The position numbers were made by a program, and so were the translations under genes. Below are positions 1 through 6,913 of a stretch of DNA of 8,448 bases, piece by piece. The DNA is taken from contig BNUY01000130.1 of the NCBI GenBank assembly GCA_025997715.1, forward strand, positions 1 through 8,448, in the 5' to 3' direction. A model generated the notes under the pieces. That model was not told the origin of the DNA. It saw only the letters and a list, made by a program, of their open reading frames with translations, and ran no database searches. The DNA is from Spirochaetia bacterium (GTDB lineage: Bacteria > Spirochaetota > Spirochaetia > Treponematales > Breznakiellaceae). Numbering within the stretch: the stretch's first letter is position 1; every line of letters begins with the position of its first letter.

Positions 1-594
1 GCAGAGTTTTGCTTGATCGCCGGAAATAAATATTCCATGATTTTCGAGAATTAAAACCACGGGGTCGTTTTCAGGGATTGTATGCTCCTTGAGCGTTTTT
101 TTCGCCGCATTCATCAAGTCTATCCCCGCGTTTTGATATGAAACATAAATGATTTCAATTCCCAGCGCTTTAGACGCTTTTTGTATGATTTCCCGGCCGG
201 ACTTGTTGCATGCGGCAAGATTTACATAGAGCGAATGGGTATGTAATACAAACTTCCCGAGTAGCGCATGCAATCCAGCCTCAATAGACGCTTTACTGTT
301 TTCAATTCCCTCCGTCATAATTAATTGCCGGTCATAGTCACTGGTTTCTTCTATCTGTTTCCGCGCAACAGTGTAATCGACCAGACTGTAGCCAAAAGTT
401 TCATTCATTTCTGACAAATGCGATCCGGAAGCCTTGACTGCCATCAAGGAGTCAGAAAGCTTTACCGATGTATTTCCGCCGCCGCCTTGCACATAATCTT
501 TCCTGATCCCTGTTTTTACGCTCATAGCCACAAATGATCTGATGTCTTCTCCGTACTTTTCCAGTACAGCATCTATTTTTAGTGCATAGTTCAT
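1..594 (-). CDS. Class II aldolase/adducin-family protein (3' part beyond window)
   Basis: Translating the minus strand from ATG at 594 gives 198 open codons running off the left edge, so the C-terminus is missing. The class II (zinc-dependent) aldolase fold is recognisable. A glycine-rich phosphate-binding loop GGGGNTSVK lies at residues 37-45, KASGSH at 54-59, an acidic residue in SIEAGLHALL (Glu105, probable catalytic acid/base), the zinc-binding HTH at His118/His120, and a third zinc His in ENHG (His186). The family cleaves or epimerises sugar phosphates (fuculose-, rhamnulose- and ribulose-phosphate), and some members decarboxylate 3-oxo acid phosphates. The GGGNTSVK and VKASGS wording resembles the aldolase domain of RhaE/YuxG-type proteins more than FucA or AraD, but the diagnostic C-terminal part is not visible. 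The Shine-Dalgarno AGGAAGG (600-606) overlaps the upstream dehydrogenase stop codon, so translation is coupled. It is probably a cytoplasmic late step of the operon's pathway. Family confident, substrate unknown. Confidence 0.88.
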   Translation of the reverse strand, partial: MNYALKIDAVLEKYGEDIRSFVAMSVKTGIRKDYVQGGGGNTSVKLSDSLMAVKASGSHLSEMNETFGYSLVDYTVARKQIEETSDYDRQLIMTEGIENSKASIEAGLHALLGKFVLHTHSLYVNLAACNKSGREIIQKASKALGIEIIYVSYQNAGIDLMNAAKKTLKEHTIPENDPVVLILENHGIFISGDQAKLC

Positions 595-604
595 TTCATC
601 CTTC

Positions 605-1636
605 CTAAACAACCAAGAATCTGGTTTTTCCTGTTGATATGTACTCCCGGAACTGTTTTACCAGCAAAACCGGCGCTTTTGCGAAACAATTATACGTGTC
701 ACCGCCGCGATGATTTGTCAAGGTGATCTCGTCAATTCCCAACAGCGGATCACCCTGCGGAAGCGGCTCCGTGGGAAATACGTCAATCGCAGCGCCCTTG
801 ATTGTTTTGTTTTTCAGCGCTTGGGCCAGGGCTTTCATATCAAGCAACACCGCACGGGCCGTATTGATTAAATACGCGCTGGGCTTCATCTGCTTTAATT
901 CTCCTTCCCCAATAAGCGGAGGCGATCCCGCAGGAATCCTCCCGTGTAAAGAAACCACATCCGCGGTCGTCAAAAGTTCTTTTAGCTCTACCTTCCGGAC
1001 ACCATTATTTTTTGCGTCATCATCCGAGATATATGGATCGTACACAATAACCTCTGATCCAAATGGTTTGATCCGTTCCGCTACCAGGCGCCCAATTGTT
1101 CCAAACCCAACCAATCCGATAACGGCGTCGCTCAATTCTCCTATGCATTCGGAGTTTGGATAAAATTCCCGCCATTCCCCTTTTCTCAGCGCCTTGTCTG
1201 CCCGTGCTATATTTCGCATTTCACACAGCATCAGGCCGATGCAATATTCTGCGACGGCGACCGCGTTATGCGCGGGACAATTAATTACGTGCACTCCCCT
1301 TTGGCGGGCCGCGTCCACATCAATGTTTTCAACACCGCCACGCGCTGAAATTATAAATTTTAGATTCGGAGCTGCAGCTATCATTTCAGCCGAAACCGGA
1401 TGTTGATGAATAAATAAACATTCAATGTCTTTTATTTTTTCCATAACCTCCGGGGAGGGTTCATACGCTTTGGAACCAAGGGTCTCAAGCCTTCGAATCA
1501 CATTTCTGAAATCCGCGCGTGTTTCTCCTATCGGCCAATAAATGGCTTCATATTCTTTAAAAAGATCACAACCCTTCAGCGCATCATCAAAATCTTTGAT
1601 GGCCAAAAGCATGTCCGCGATAGCTAAACATTTCAT
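605..1636 (-). CDS. D-isomer-specific 2-hydroxyacid dehydrogenase (SerA/PdxB-like)
   Basis: A 343-residue cytoplasmic NAD(P)-dependent oxidoreductase that should interconvert a 2-hydroxy acid and its 2-keto acid. The substrate-binding segment SARGGVENID is at residues 97-106 (Arg99 contacts the carboxylate in relatives). The Rossmann nucleotide loop GFGTIG is at 177-182. It is followed by Asp200 (VYDPY) at the end of beta-2, which favours NAD(H) over NADP(H). The catalytic triad is intact: Arg261 (NTAR), Glu290 (PTEP) and His309 (NHRGG). The length is normal for one catalytic plus one Rossmann domain, with no C-terminal ACT domain, so it is not a full serine-regulated SerA. Small deviations from the common wording (NTARA instead of NTARG, TNH instead of TPH) suggest a divergent subgroup. 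The start is ATG with AGGAGG at 1643-1648, six nt upstream and overlapping the stop of the hydrolase gene. Context argues for a catabolic role on a sugar acid rather than serine or pyridoxal synthesis. Confidence 0.9.
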   Translation of the reverse strand: MKCLAIADMLLAIKDFDDALKGCDLFKEYEAIYWPIGETRADFRNVIRRLETLGSKAYEPSPEVMEKIKDIECLFIHQHPVSAEMIAAAPNLKFIISARGGVENIDVDAARQRGVHVINCPAHNAVAVAEYCIGLMLCEMRNIARADKALRKGEWREFYPNSECIGELSDAVIGLVGFGTIGRLVAERIKPFGSEVIVYDPYISDDDAKNNGVRKVELKELLTTADVVSLHGRIPAGSPPLIGEGELKQMKPSAYLINTARAVLLDMKALAQALKNKTIKGAAIDVFPTEPLPQGDPLLGIDEITLTNHRGGDTYNCFAKAPVLLVKQFREYISTGKTRFLVV

Positions 1637-1646
1637 ATTCTTCCTC

Positions 1647-2633
1647 CTAAAATTGTGGCTGCGGTTCTATATTGGATTCCGTACGAGTACGGTAAAATTT
1701 TGCAGGATTTATTGCAAGAAGCGTAAGGATCTGCTCGTTTGAAAAACCGGCGGCCGCTAATTCTTCCTTAAATTTTTTGGGGATATGGGCATATCCGGGA
1801 ATTCCCCCCGACTCTTCAAAACAGGAAAATCTGCCAATATCCGTGCCGCAGAGAATTTTATCTCCAAATCCAAGTTCATACAATTGTTTGATAAGTTCAA
1901 TTTTATGGAAATCAAGGCCATATTTTGGTTTGCCCAGTTGATCGAAGGCAATATTTACACCGGTATTTAAAACTTCCAGTAACATATCCAGCGTTAAATC
2001 CGGAATCATGTCAAGATGCCCAATGAGAATGTTTTCAGGAGATACCCCTTTTTCCTTCAATAAACGAACCTGTGTCACAGCAAGCCTTCCCCGTTGACAG
2101 TGGGTTGCGATCGGAGCTTTCGTTTCTTTATGAGCTTCCGTTATTAAATTCAAAGTCACGTATTCAGTGTCGGTTATCTCGTCACGCGAGGTCGCCCATT
2201 TATAAAAAGCAGCCCGTGCGCCTGTTTGCTCCTCTCCGAATTTTACTTCATTGACCAATTGCTGTTTCACCGTGTTGATATCCTTGTCCTTCAAATAGTA
2301 ATCGGGCCCGGGACTACGATAAAACCCCGTGCACATAATGATCTTTACACCGGTTGCTCTGCTCAGATTAATGAGAACATGAGGGTTTCTGCGGTAATCA
2401 ATCGGAGTAAAATCGACTACAATCGATCCACCCGCCTCTTTGAATCTCTTCAATTCCTTTTCAGCCATAATTTCATTTTGCAAAAAAAGGTCAGGGTCAT
2501 TACTTACCGAAGGATGCGGTCTGCACCACAAATGCAGATGGGCATCCCAAATATCATCCTCTTTGCAATCATATGGACCTAATACCGTTTCCACTCTGTT
2601 TAAACTCAATTCAGCGCCCCCGATTTTGTTCAT
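1647..2633 (-). CDS. Phosphotriesterase-family metal-dependent hydrolase, probable lactonase
   Basis: A 328-residue protein of the amidohydrolase superfamily, phosphotriesterase (PTE/PHP) branch. It opens with the family's N-terminal strand (VETVLGP, residues 14-20). The complete binuclear metal site is visible: HxH at His32/His34, the bridging lysine expected to be carboxylated at Lys145 (FYKWATS), His178 (ATHCQRG), His206 (IGHLD) and Asp265 (GTDIGR). The C-terminal GGIPGY and NPAKFY segments are also typical. Members hydrolyse lactones, sugar-phosphate lactones or, rarely, organophosphates. In a sugar operon, lactone hydrolysis is the likeliest reaction, but this is inference. The first ATG (2633) overlaps the regulator's 3' end by 23 nt and lacks a visible Shine-Dalgarno. 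A TTG at 2609 has a G5 run (2617-2621) seven nt upstream, lies one nt after the regulator stop, and would give a protein beginning just before the conserved strand. That shorter start is a serious alternative. The family call is firm. Confidence 0.88.
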   Translation of the reverse strand: MNKIGGAELSLNRVETVLGPYDCKEDDIWDAHLHLWCRPHPSVSNDPDLFLQNEIMAEKELKRFKEAGGSIVVDFTPIDYRRNPHVLINLSRATGVKIIMCTGFYRSPGPDYYLKDKDINTVKQQLVNEVKFGEEQTGARAAFYKWATSRDEITDTEYVTLNLITEAHKETKAPIATHCQRGRLAVTQVRLLKEKGVSPENILIGHLDMIPDLTLDMLLEVLNTGVNIAFDQLGKPKYGLDFHKIELIKQLYELGFGDKILCGTDIGRFSCFEESGGIPGYAHIPKKFKEELAAAGFSNEQILTLLAINPAKFYRTRTESNIEPQPQF

Positions 2634-3369
2634 TGCTATTACTTATGCGTAAGCTCATGTCCATGGTATCAGGACAATACAGGTTGCCAAGCTGCATCGG
2701 TATGCCGTCTCCTGAATAATTCATCATTCTTACAAAAAGAAGCGGATCGCCGGCAGTCAGTCCCAAATGCTTCGCCAGTAAACTATTCGCCGTGCAGGCG
2801 CGAAAAGTAAGCTCCGCCTCTTTAGGAATAATCCCGGCTTTTTTTTCAATAACCTTAAATAACGAACAATCTGAGAAATCAACATCCTTAATATACTTCC
2901 ATAATGAATGAACAAGATAAGATTCGTCATAAACGATGGGCACTCTATCAACGGATCTGACCCGTGTGATTTTGCATACACGGGAACCGGACGGCAGGTG
3001 CATTACCTCTGCCACTTCGGGAGGCGCAATCATAACTTCGCGTTCTAACACAAAGGAAAGAAGCTTTTTTCCCTGGGAACTGAAATCTTCATAAAAACCA
3101 TTAACAACATTTGGACGAAGAACTCTTTGAGTAGGTTTTTCCAATATACAGGTACCGTAACCGCGTTTCCTGGTCAACGTACGCTGTTTAATCATTTCAT
3201 CAATCGCCATGCGGACTGTCATACGGCTCACCGAAAATGTCTTCGCGAGCTCAAGCTCCGGCATAAGCTTCTCTCCGGGCTTTATAAGCCCCTGCTTAAT
3301 TTCTTCATTAATGATAGCAGCAATCTGCTTATATATTGGAATATCGCTGTTTCGATACACTTCTCTCAT
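2611..3369 (-). CDS. GntR-family transcriptional regulator, HutC/UTRA type
   Basis: This encodes about 252 residues. An N-terminal winged helix spans about residues 8-76: PIYKQIAAII, PGEKLMPELELAKTF, the recognition helix SVSRMTVRMAIDEM, and the wing RKRGYGTCI. It is joined to a UTRA ligand-binding domain (about residues 95-240) recognisable from the alternating-strand wording SRVCKITRVR, VPIVYDESYL and DPLLFVRMMNY. HutC-type GntR proteins usually repress a neighbouring catabolic operon and release DNA on binding a pathway sugar, acid or phosphate. Sites fitting the subfamily's GTnTAnAC pattern lie at the operon promoter (8013-8020, 7986-7993), so autoregulation is likely. I chose ATG 3369 because AAGGGA (3376-3381) sits six nt upstream and the winged helix then starts after eight residues. 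Alternatives are ATG 3396 and TTG 3402, the latter with GAGG (3408-3411) five nt away. The gene lies mid-operon between the transport and enzyme genes. Confidence 0.9.
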   Translation of the reverse strand: MREVYRNSDIPIYKQIAAIINEEIKQGLIKPGEKLMPELELAKTFSVSRMTVRMAIDEMIKQRTLTRKRGYGTCILEKPTQRVLRPNVVNGFYEDFSSQGKKLLSFVLEREVMIAPPEVAEVMHLPSGSRVCKITRVRSVDRVPIVYDESYLVHSLWKYIKDVDFSDCSLFKVIEKKAGIIPKEAELTFRACTANSLLAKHLGLTAGDPLLFVRMMNYSGDGIPMQLGNLYCPDTMDMSLRISNSNEQNRGR

Positions 3370-3414
3370 AAAATTTCCCTTGTCAATATTGCTCATGATC
3401 AATGTAGCCTCTTT

Positions 3415-4416
3415 TCAAACCTTTTGCAACCTATGATGCTTGGCTGAAAACTGTATGTTATATGCAATGATGAATATTAACAAAATCACGCCCTCCAAAA
3501 TCTCTTTATCCGCGGATGTCATACGAAAAACCATAAGTAAATTTTCCAGGGCAATCAGAATAAATACGCCAACCGCAACTCCTCCATAGCCCCCCTTTCC
3601 CCCCAGAGGAGATACGCCCCCAAGCAGTACTGCGGCAACTCCCGGCAGTAAATATCTGTCACCGGCCGCAAGCGCAGTTGTTCTGGTATAACCAAGTACC
3701 ATAATTCCCGTGACTGCCGCAAGTGTGCTGCAAATCATATAGACAAACATTTTTACCTGGACAACATGTACACCCGACAAATGAGCAACTTCCGGATTAG
3801 AACCAAGCAAATACATATTCCTGCCAAACAACAGACAATGCAGAATGAGGGTAACAGCGATTCCTATAACAACCCAGAGAAGAACAGATCCCGTCAATCC
3901 ATAACCAATGTTTTTATTCGCAAAATCCATAAGGCTTTGATTGTTCCCCGATTTTGTCACGCCCCTTGTGATAATTAAACTCATTCCTTTTAAGATACTT
4001 CCCATTGCTAAGGTCATGACCATTGGATGAATCCTGATTATGGAAATAAAAAACCCGTTAACGGCGCCTATTAAGCATCCCAAAAGCAATGTTATAAGAA
4101 GGACGGAAATCAATGGCATGCCATACGCAAATAACACACTGCCTATTATACCTGTAAAAGTAATGACATTTCCCACCGACATGTCAATTCCGCCGATAAG
4201 AAAGGTGAACATTTGACCTGCCGCTACGATGCCGAGAAACGAAGCAATCTTTAATAACGAGAATAGTGCCCTGGGTGAAAATACGCTTGATGTCAGCACA
4301 AAGGTTGACATATATAACAAAATTGCAACTACGATTAAAACGAGCAGTTTTTTAGTATTTTGTAGTCTTTGAGAAAACACGGGGCGCGTTAAGGAAATAT
4401 TCTCATTTGTTTTCAT
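3415..4416 (-). CDS. Sugar ABC transporter permease, RbsC type (second permease)
   Basis: A 333-residue polytopic membrane protein of the carbohydrate-uptake-2 (ribose/galactose/AI-2) permease family. About eight to ten hydrophobic segments are visible, the first at about residues 24-46 after a basic cytoplasmic N-terminus. Family signatures are GGIDMSVGN (about residues 75-83), AVNGFF followed by HPMVMTLAMGSILKG, and the glycine-rich cytoplasmic loop LLGGVSPLGGKGGYGG that contacts the ATPase. It should form a heterodimeric channel with the permease encoded immediately upstream. Start and stop overlap in ATGA (4413-4416), and AAGG lies eight nt upstream of the ATG, so translation is coupled to that partner. 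It acts in the cytoplasmic membrane. The imported substrate cannot be read from the sequence; five-carbon sugars, hexoses, polyols and AI-2-like compounds are all known for the family. Confidence 0.92.
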   Translation of the reverse strand: MKTNENISLTRPVFSQRLQNTKKLLVLIVVAILLYMSTFVLTSSVFSPRALFSLLKIASFLGIVAAGQMFTFLIGGIDMSVGNVITFTGIIGSVLFAYGMPLISVLLITLLLGCLIGAVNGFFISIIRIHPMVMTLAMGSILKGMSLIITRGVTKSGNNQSLMDFANKNIGYGLTGSVLLWVVIGIAVTLILHCLLFGRNMYLLGSNPEVAHLSGVHVVQVKMFVYMICSTLAAVTGIMVLGYTRTTALAAGDRYLLPGVAAVLLGGVSPLGGKGGYGGVAVGVFILIALENLLMVFRMTSADKEILEGVILLIFIIAYNIQFSAKHHRLQKV

Positions 4417-5363
4417 ACTAATGACCTTCTTTCTCTGACGACATTCGCCGCAACGGCAAATATGAGGATGACACCTTCTACAACATAGGTATAATGCCCC
4501 GGAACACGCAGGTAAAAAAGAACATTCACCAGCATCCCTACAACCATACCGCCAAATACACTGCCGATAATCTTTCCTTTCCCGCCCGAAAAAGCAATGC
4601 CCCCCAAAACCGCTGCCGTAACAGAATTAATCGTTAAAGGCGCTCCAATCGTCGGATCGCCGGATGTAGTGATTGCGCAGAGCATCAGTCCGGCCAGCCC
4701 GATGATAAAACCGGAAAAACCATAACAGAACAAATATGCTTTAAGCACGGACAGTCCACTGGCGAAAGCGCCTTCGCGATTATTCCCGACTGCATAGATC
4801 AATACACCTAAGGTAGAACGCTTTACAGAGTGCCATAGAACAACGACGACTATAACCAGAAGGAACGGCACCGGAAAGAAACCGCCTAAATTCGATGTCA
4901 ACGCTTCCACAATCTCGTTTGGAATATAGCCGCCCGGTACATTCATGATGCGTAAGGCAACCCCGCTCCAAATAAACGAGAAAGCAAGTGACACCACAAT
5001 CCCCGGCAGCTTGAATTTATAAACAACCATTCCGGAAATTGCCGACATGATCGAACAAAGCAAAAGGATTGCAATTATGGTAATAACATCAAGGGGTCCC
5101 CTGCCCAATGAGGATGCAAAAATAACGGTAGAAAAACTAACCAACGACCCCAAGGCCATGTCAAGGCCTCCAAGCAGCAGGATCATTGCCTGTGCGATTG
5201 CGATAAAGATATAAGGCGCAAGCTGCCTGGATAATCTTTGGAAATTCGATATTCTCCAAAAATTTCTTTGAAGCGACATCGTAATTGCGAACATTATTAA
5301 CAGAATTACAATAATCGGCAAAATATCGCCATTTCTTTTGATAAACATCTTTAAACGAGCCAC
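4413..5363 (-). CDS. Sugar ABC transporter permease, RbsC type (first permease)
   Basis: A 316-residue integral membrane protein and paralogue of the permease that follows it. Hydrophobic segments begin at about residues 11-29 (ILPIIVILLIMFAIT) and recur to the C-terminus. The family motif is GGLDMALGS (about residues 64-72), with AVLGGIAFSGGKGKIIGSVFGG near the C-terminus as the ATPase-contact loop. The segment normally reading vNG...PPF.aTL is diverged here (SGMVVYKFKLPGIVVSLAFS), which may reflect substrate specificity or the asymmetric heterodimer. The start is GTG at 5363, supported by GGAGG (5374-5378) ten nt upstream and by fusion of that Shine-Dalgarno to the ATPase stop codon. An internal ATG at 5348 has no well-placed ribosome binding site. 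The two non-identical permeases presumably pair with one double-domain ATPase, the usual CUT2 arrangement. Confidence 0.92.
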   Translation of the reverse strand: MARLKMFIKRNGDILPIIVILLIMFAITMSLQRNFWRISNFQRLSRQLAPYIFIAIAQAMILLLGGLDMALGSLVSFSTVIFASSLGRGPLDVITIIAILLLCSIMSAISGMVVYKFKLPGIVVSLAFSFIWSGVALRIMNVPGGYIPNEIVEALTSNLGGFFPVPFLLVIVVVVLWHSVKRSTLGVLIYAVGNNREGAFASGLSVLKAYLFCYGFSGFIIGLAGLMLCAITTSGDPTIGAPLTINSVTAAVLGGIAFSGGKGKIIGSVFGGMVVGMLVNVLFYLRVPGHYTYVVEGVILIFAVAANVVRERRSLV

Positions 5364-5378
5364 TGTGAAAACACCTCC

Positions 5379-6899
5379 CTAAACACCCATGATTGCTTTC
5401 GTCAACTTGACTTCGTTAAGGTTATCGCCTTCCAGCATTGCGTGAATACCGCCGTCATAAAAAACATAGATGCGGTCACTGATTCCAAGCAATTCTAAAG
5501 AGTCTGTGGAAACGGCAAGGATTCCCACTCCTTGTTCCGCTAAAGATCGAAGAAATTCATAGATTTCGTGTTTTGTCGCAACGTCTATACCTCTTGTCGG
5601 TTCATCCATTAATAAGATTTTAAAGTTTGTTTTCAGCCATTTCCCTAAAGCAACCTTTTGCTGATTACCGCCGCTCAGGCTGCGAACAGGTTGATACCAT
5701 CGCCCCTGACGAATGCGCAATGTATCCCTGATTTCCTGAATCATGTCTCTTTCTTTCGCAAAACGTATTCTGGAGAAATTTTTCTTTTTATTCACCGATG
5801 TAAGATTTACCTCAATCGGAAGGTCCTGTGCAACACCCTGGGTCTTTCTATCGGCGGGCACATAGCCAAATCCGCTTTTTATGGCATGAATGGGATTTTT
5901 AGGCTGATACGCTCCGCCTTCAATCGTGATTTTGCAGTCCTTCCGTTCCGATATACCAAAAAGAATGCGAAGAAGTTCTTCCTGACCATGTCCGCGCAGT
6001 CCCGCCAGTCCAACGATTTCACCCGGATGAACGATAAAGGGAATCTCTTCCTTTGCCTTACCGTTCGTCATGCCTTCCAAAGACAGAAGAACGTTTTTAG
6101 TTTCCAGCGATCGTTTCCCCGGAAAAATTGCGCTTACAGAACGACCGAGCATACAGCTGACGAGATAATCCTCCGTAACTGTTTTCATCTGGTCTTCCCC
6201 AACCTGCGCGACAATCTTTCCATCTTTTAAAATAAGTGCCTGATCCGCAATTTCAAAAATTTCGTACATCCGATGAGATACAAAAATAATAGTGACCCCG
6301 GTCTCTTTTAGCCGGTTCACTGCGTTAAACAAAAGTTTTACCTGATTGGTATCCAGTGCGGATGTAGCTTCGTCCAAGACCAGGATCTTCGGTTCCCAAA
6401 CCAATGCCTTGGCAATTTCCACTAATTGCTGCTCCGCAAGCGACAATTCACCGACATAAATAGTCGTATCAATGGAGAACCCAAGCATATTGAGAATCTC
6501 TGCGGATCTTTTATGCATGAGCTCCCGGTTGATCCTGCCAAACGTAAGATGAACCGCACTGTTCCCGGCAAACATATTTTCCGCTATGGTCAGATTCGGG
6601 AACAGGGTGAGTTCCTGGTGTACTACGGCAATGCCTTTTTTTATTGCCTGCGCCGGGCTGGCCCAATGGACCTGCTCGCCATTTAACAGCATGCTTCCGC
6701 CATCGGGCTTGAAAAGACCGGAAACGATATTAATCAGCGTGCTTTTTCCGGCGCCGTTTTCACCAACGAGCGCCATGACTTTGCCCCGCTGCAACTGCAG
6801 GGTCGTATCCGAGAGCACCTGGATACCGCCAAAACTCTTTGAAATGCCATCCAGAGATAAGATATATTCTTCTGTCGATATTTCAGCCGTATCCGCCAT
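5379..6899 (-). CDS. Sugar ABC transporter ATP-binding protein, RbsA/MglA type with two nucleotide-binding domains
   Basis: A 506-residue cytoplasmic ATPase with two tandem nucleotide-binding domains, the normal length for the ribose/galactose (CUT2) family. Domain 1 has Walker A GENGAGKST (46-54), Q-loop HQELTLF, the family-specific signature LSLAEQQ (152-158), Walker B ILVLDEATSALD (172-183) and switch His209 (VSHRM). Domain 2 has the usual degenerate Walker A (GLAGLRGHGQ, 297-306), a good signature LSGGNQQK (408-415), Walker B ILLMDEPTRGID (428-439), and STDSLE (464-469) where a switch His would be. That asymmetry is standard for the family: one competent ATP site and one weakened. I placed the start at ATG 6899: GGGA lies eight nt upstream and the first beta strand then begins at once. 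A TTG at 6974 would add 25 unconserved residues and overlap the binding-protein gene by 61 nt. The protein powers the two downstream permeases. Confidence 0.93.
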   Translation of the reverse strand: MADTAEISTEEYILSLDGISKSFGGIQVLSDTTLQLQRGKVMALVGENGAGKSTLINIVSGLFKPDGGSMLLNGEQVHWASPAQAIKKGIAVVHQELTLFPNLTIAENMFAGNSAVHLTFGRINRELMHKRSAEILNMLGFSIDTTIYVGELSLAEQQLVEIAKALVWEPKILVLDEATSALDTNQVKLLFNAVNRLKETGVTIIFVSHRMYEIFEIADQALILKDGKIVAQVGEDQMKTVTEDYLVSCMLGRSVSAIFPGKRSLETKNVLLSLEGMTNGKAKEEIPFIVHPGEIVGLAGLRGHGQEELLRILFGISERKDCKITIEGGAYQPKNPIHAIKSGFGYVPADRKTQGVAQDLPIEVNLTSVNKKKNFSRIRFAKERDMIQEIRDTLRIRQGRWYQPVRSLSGGNQQKVALGKWLKTNFKILLMDEPTRGIDVATKHEIYEFLRSLAEQGVGILAVSTDSLELLGISDRIYVFYDGGIHAMLEGDNLNEVKLTKAIMGV

Positions 6900-6913
6900 G
6901 CTCAATTTCCCGC

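Noticed and set aside
5658..6230. A 190-codon plus-strand open frame antisense to the ATPase gene.
   Set aside because: It has no recognisable domain and lies entirely within the ATPase coding region, whose motifs are complete on the other strand.
5379..6899. Degenerate Walker A and missing switch His in the second ATPase domain as a sign of an inactivated gene.
   Set aside because: This asymmetry is normal in RbsA/MglA-type double-domain ATPases. The signature and Walker B of the second domain are intact and the frame is uninterrupted.
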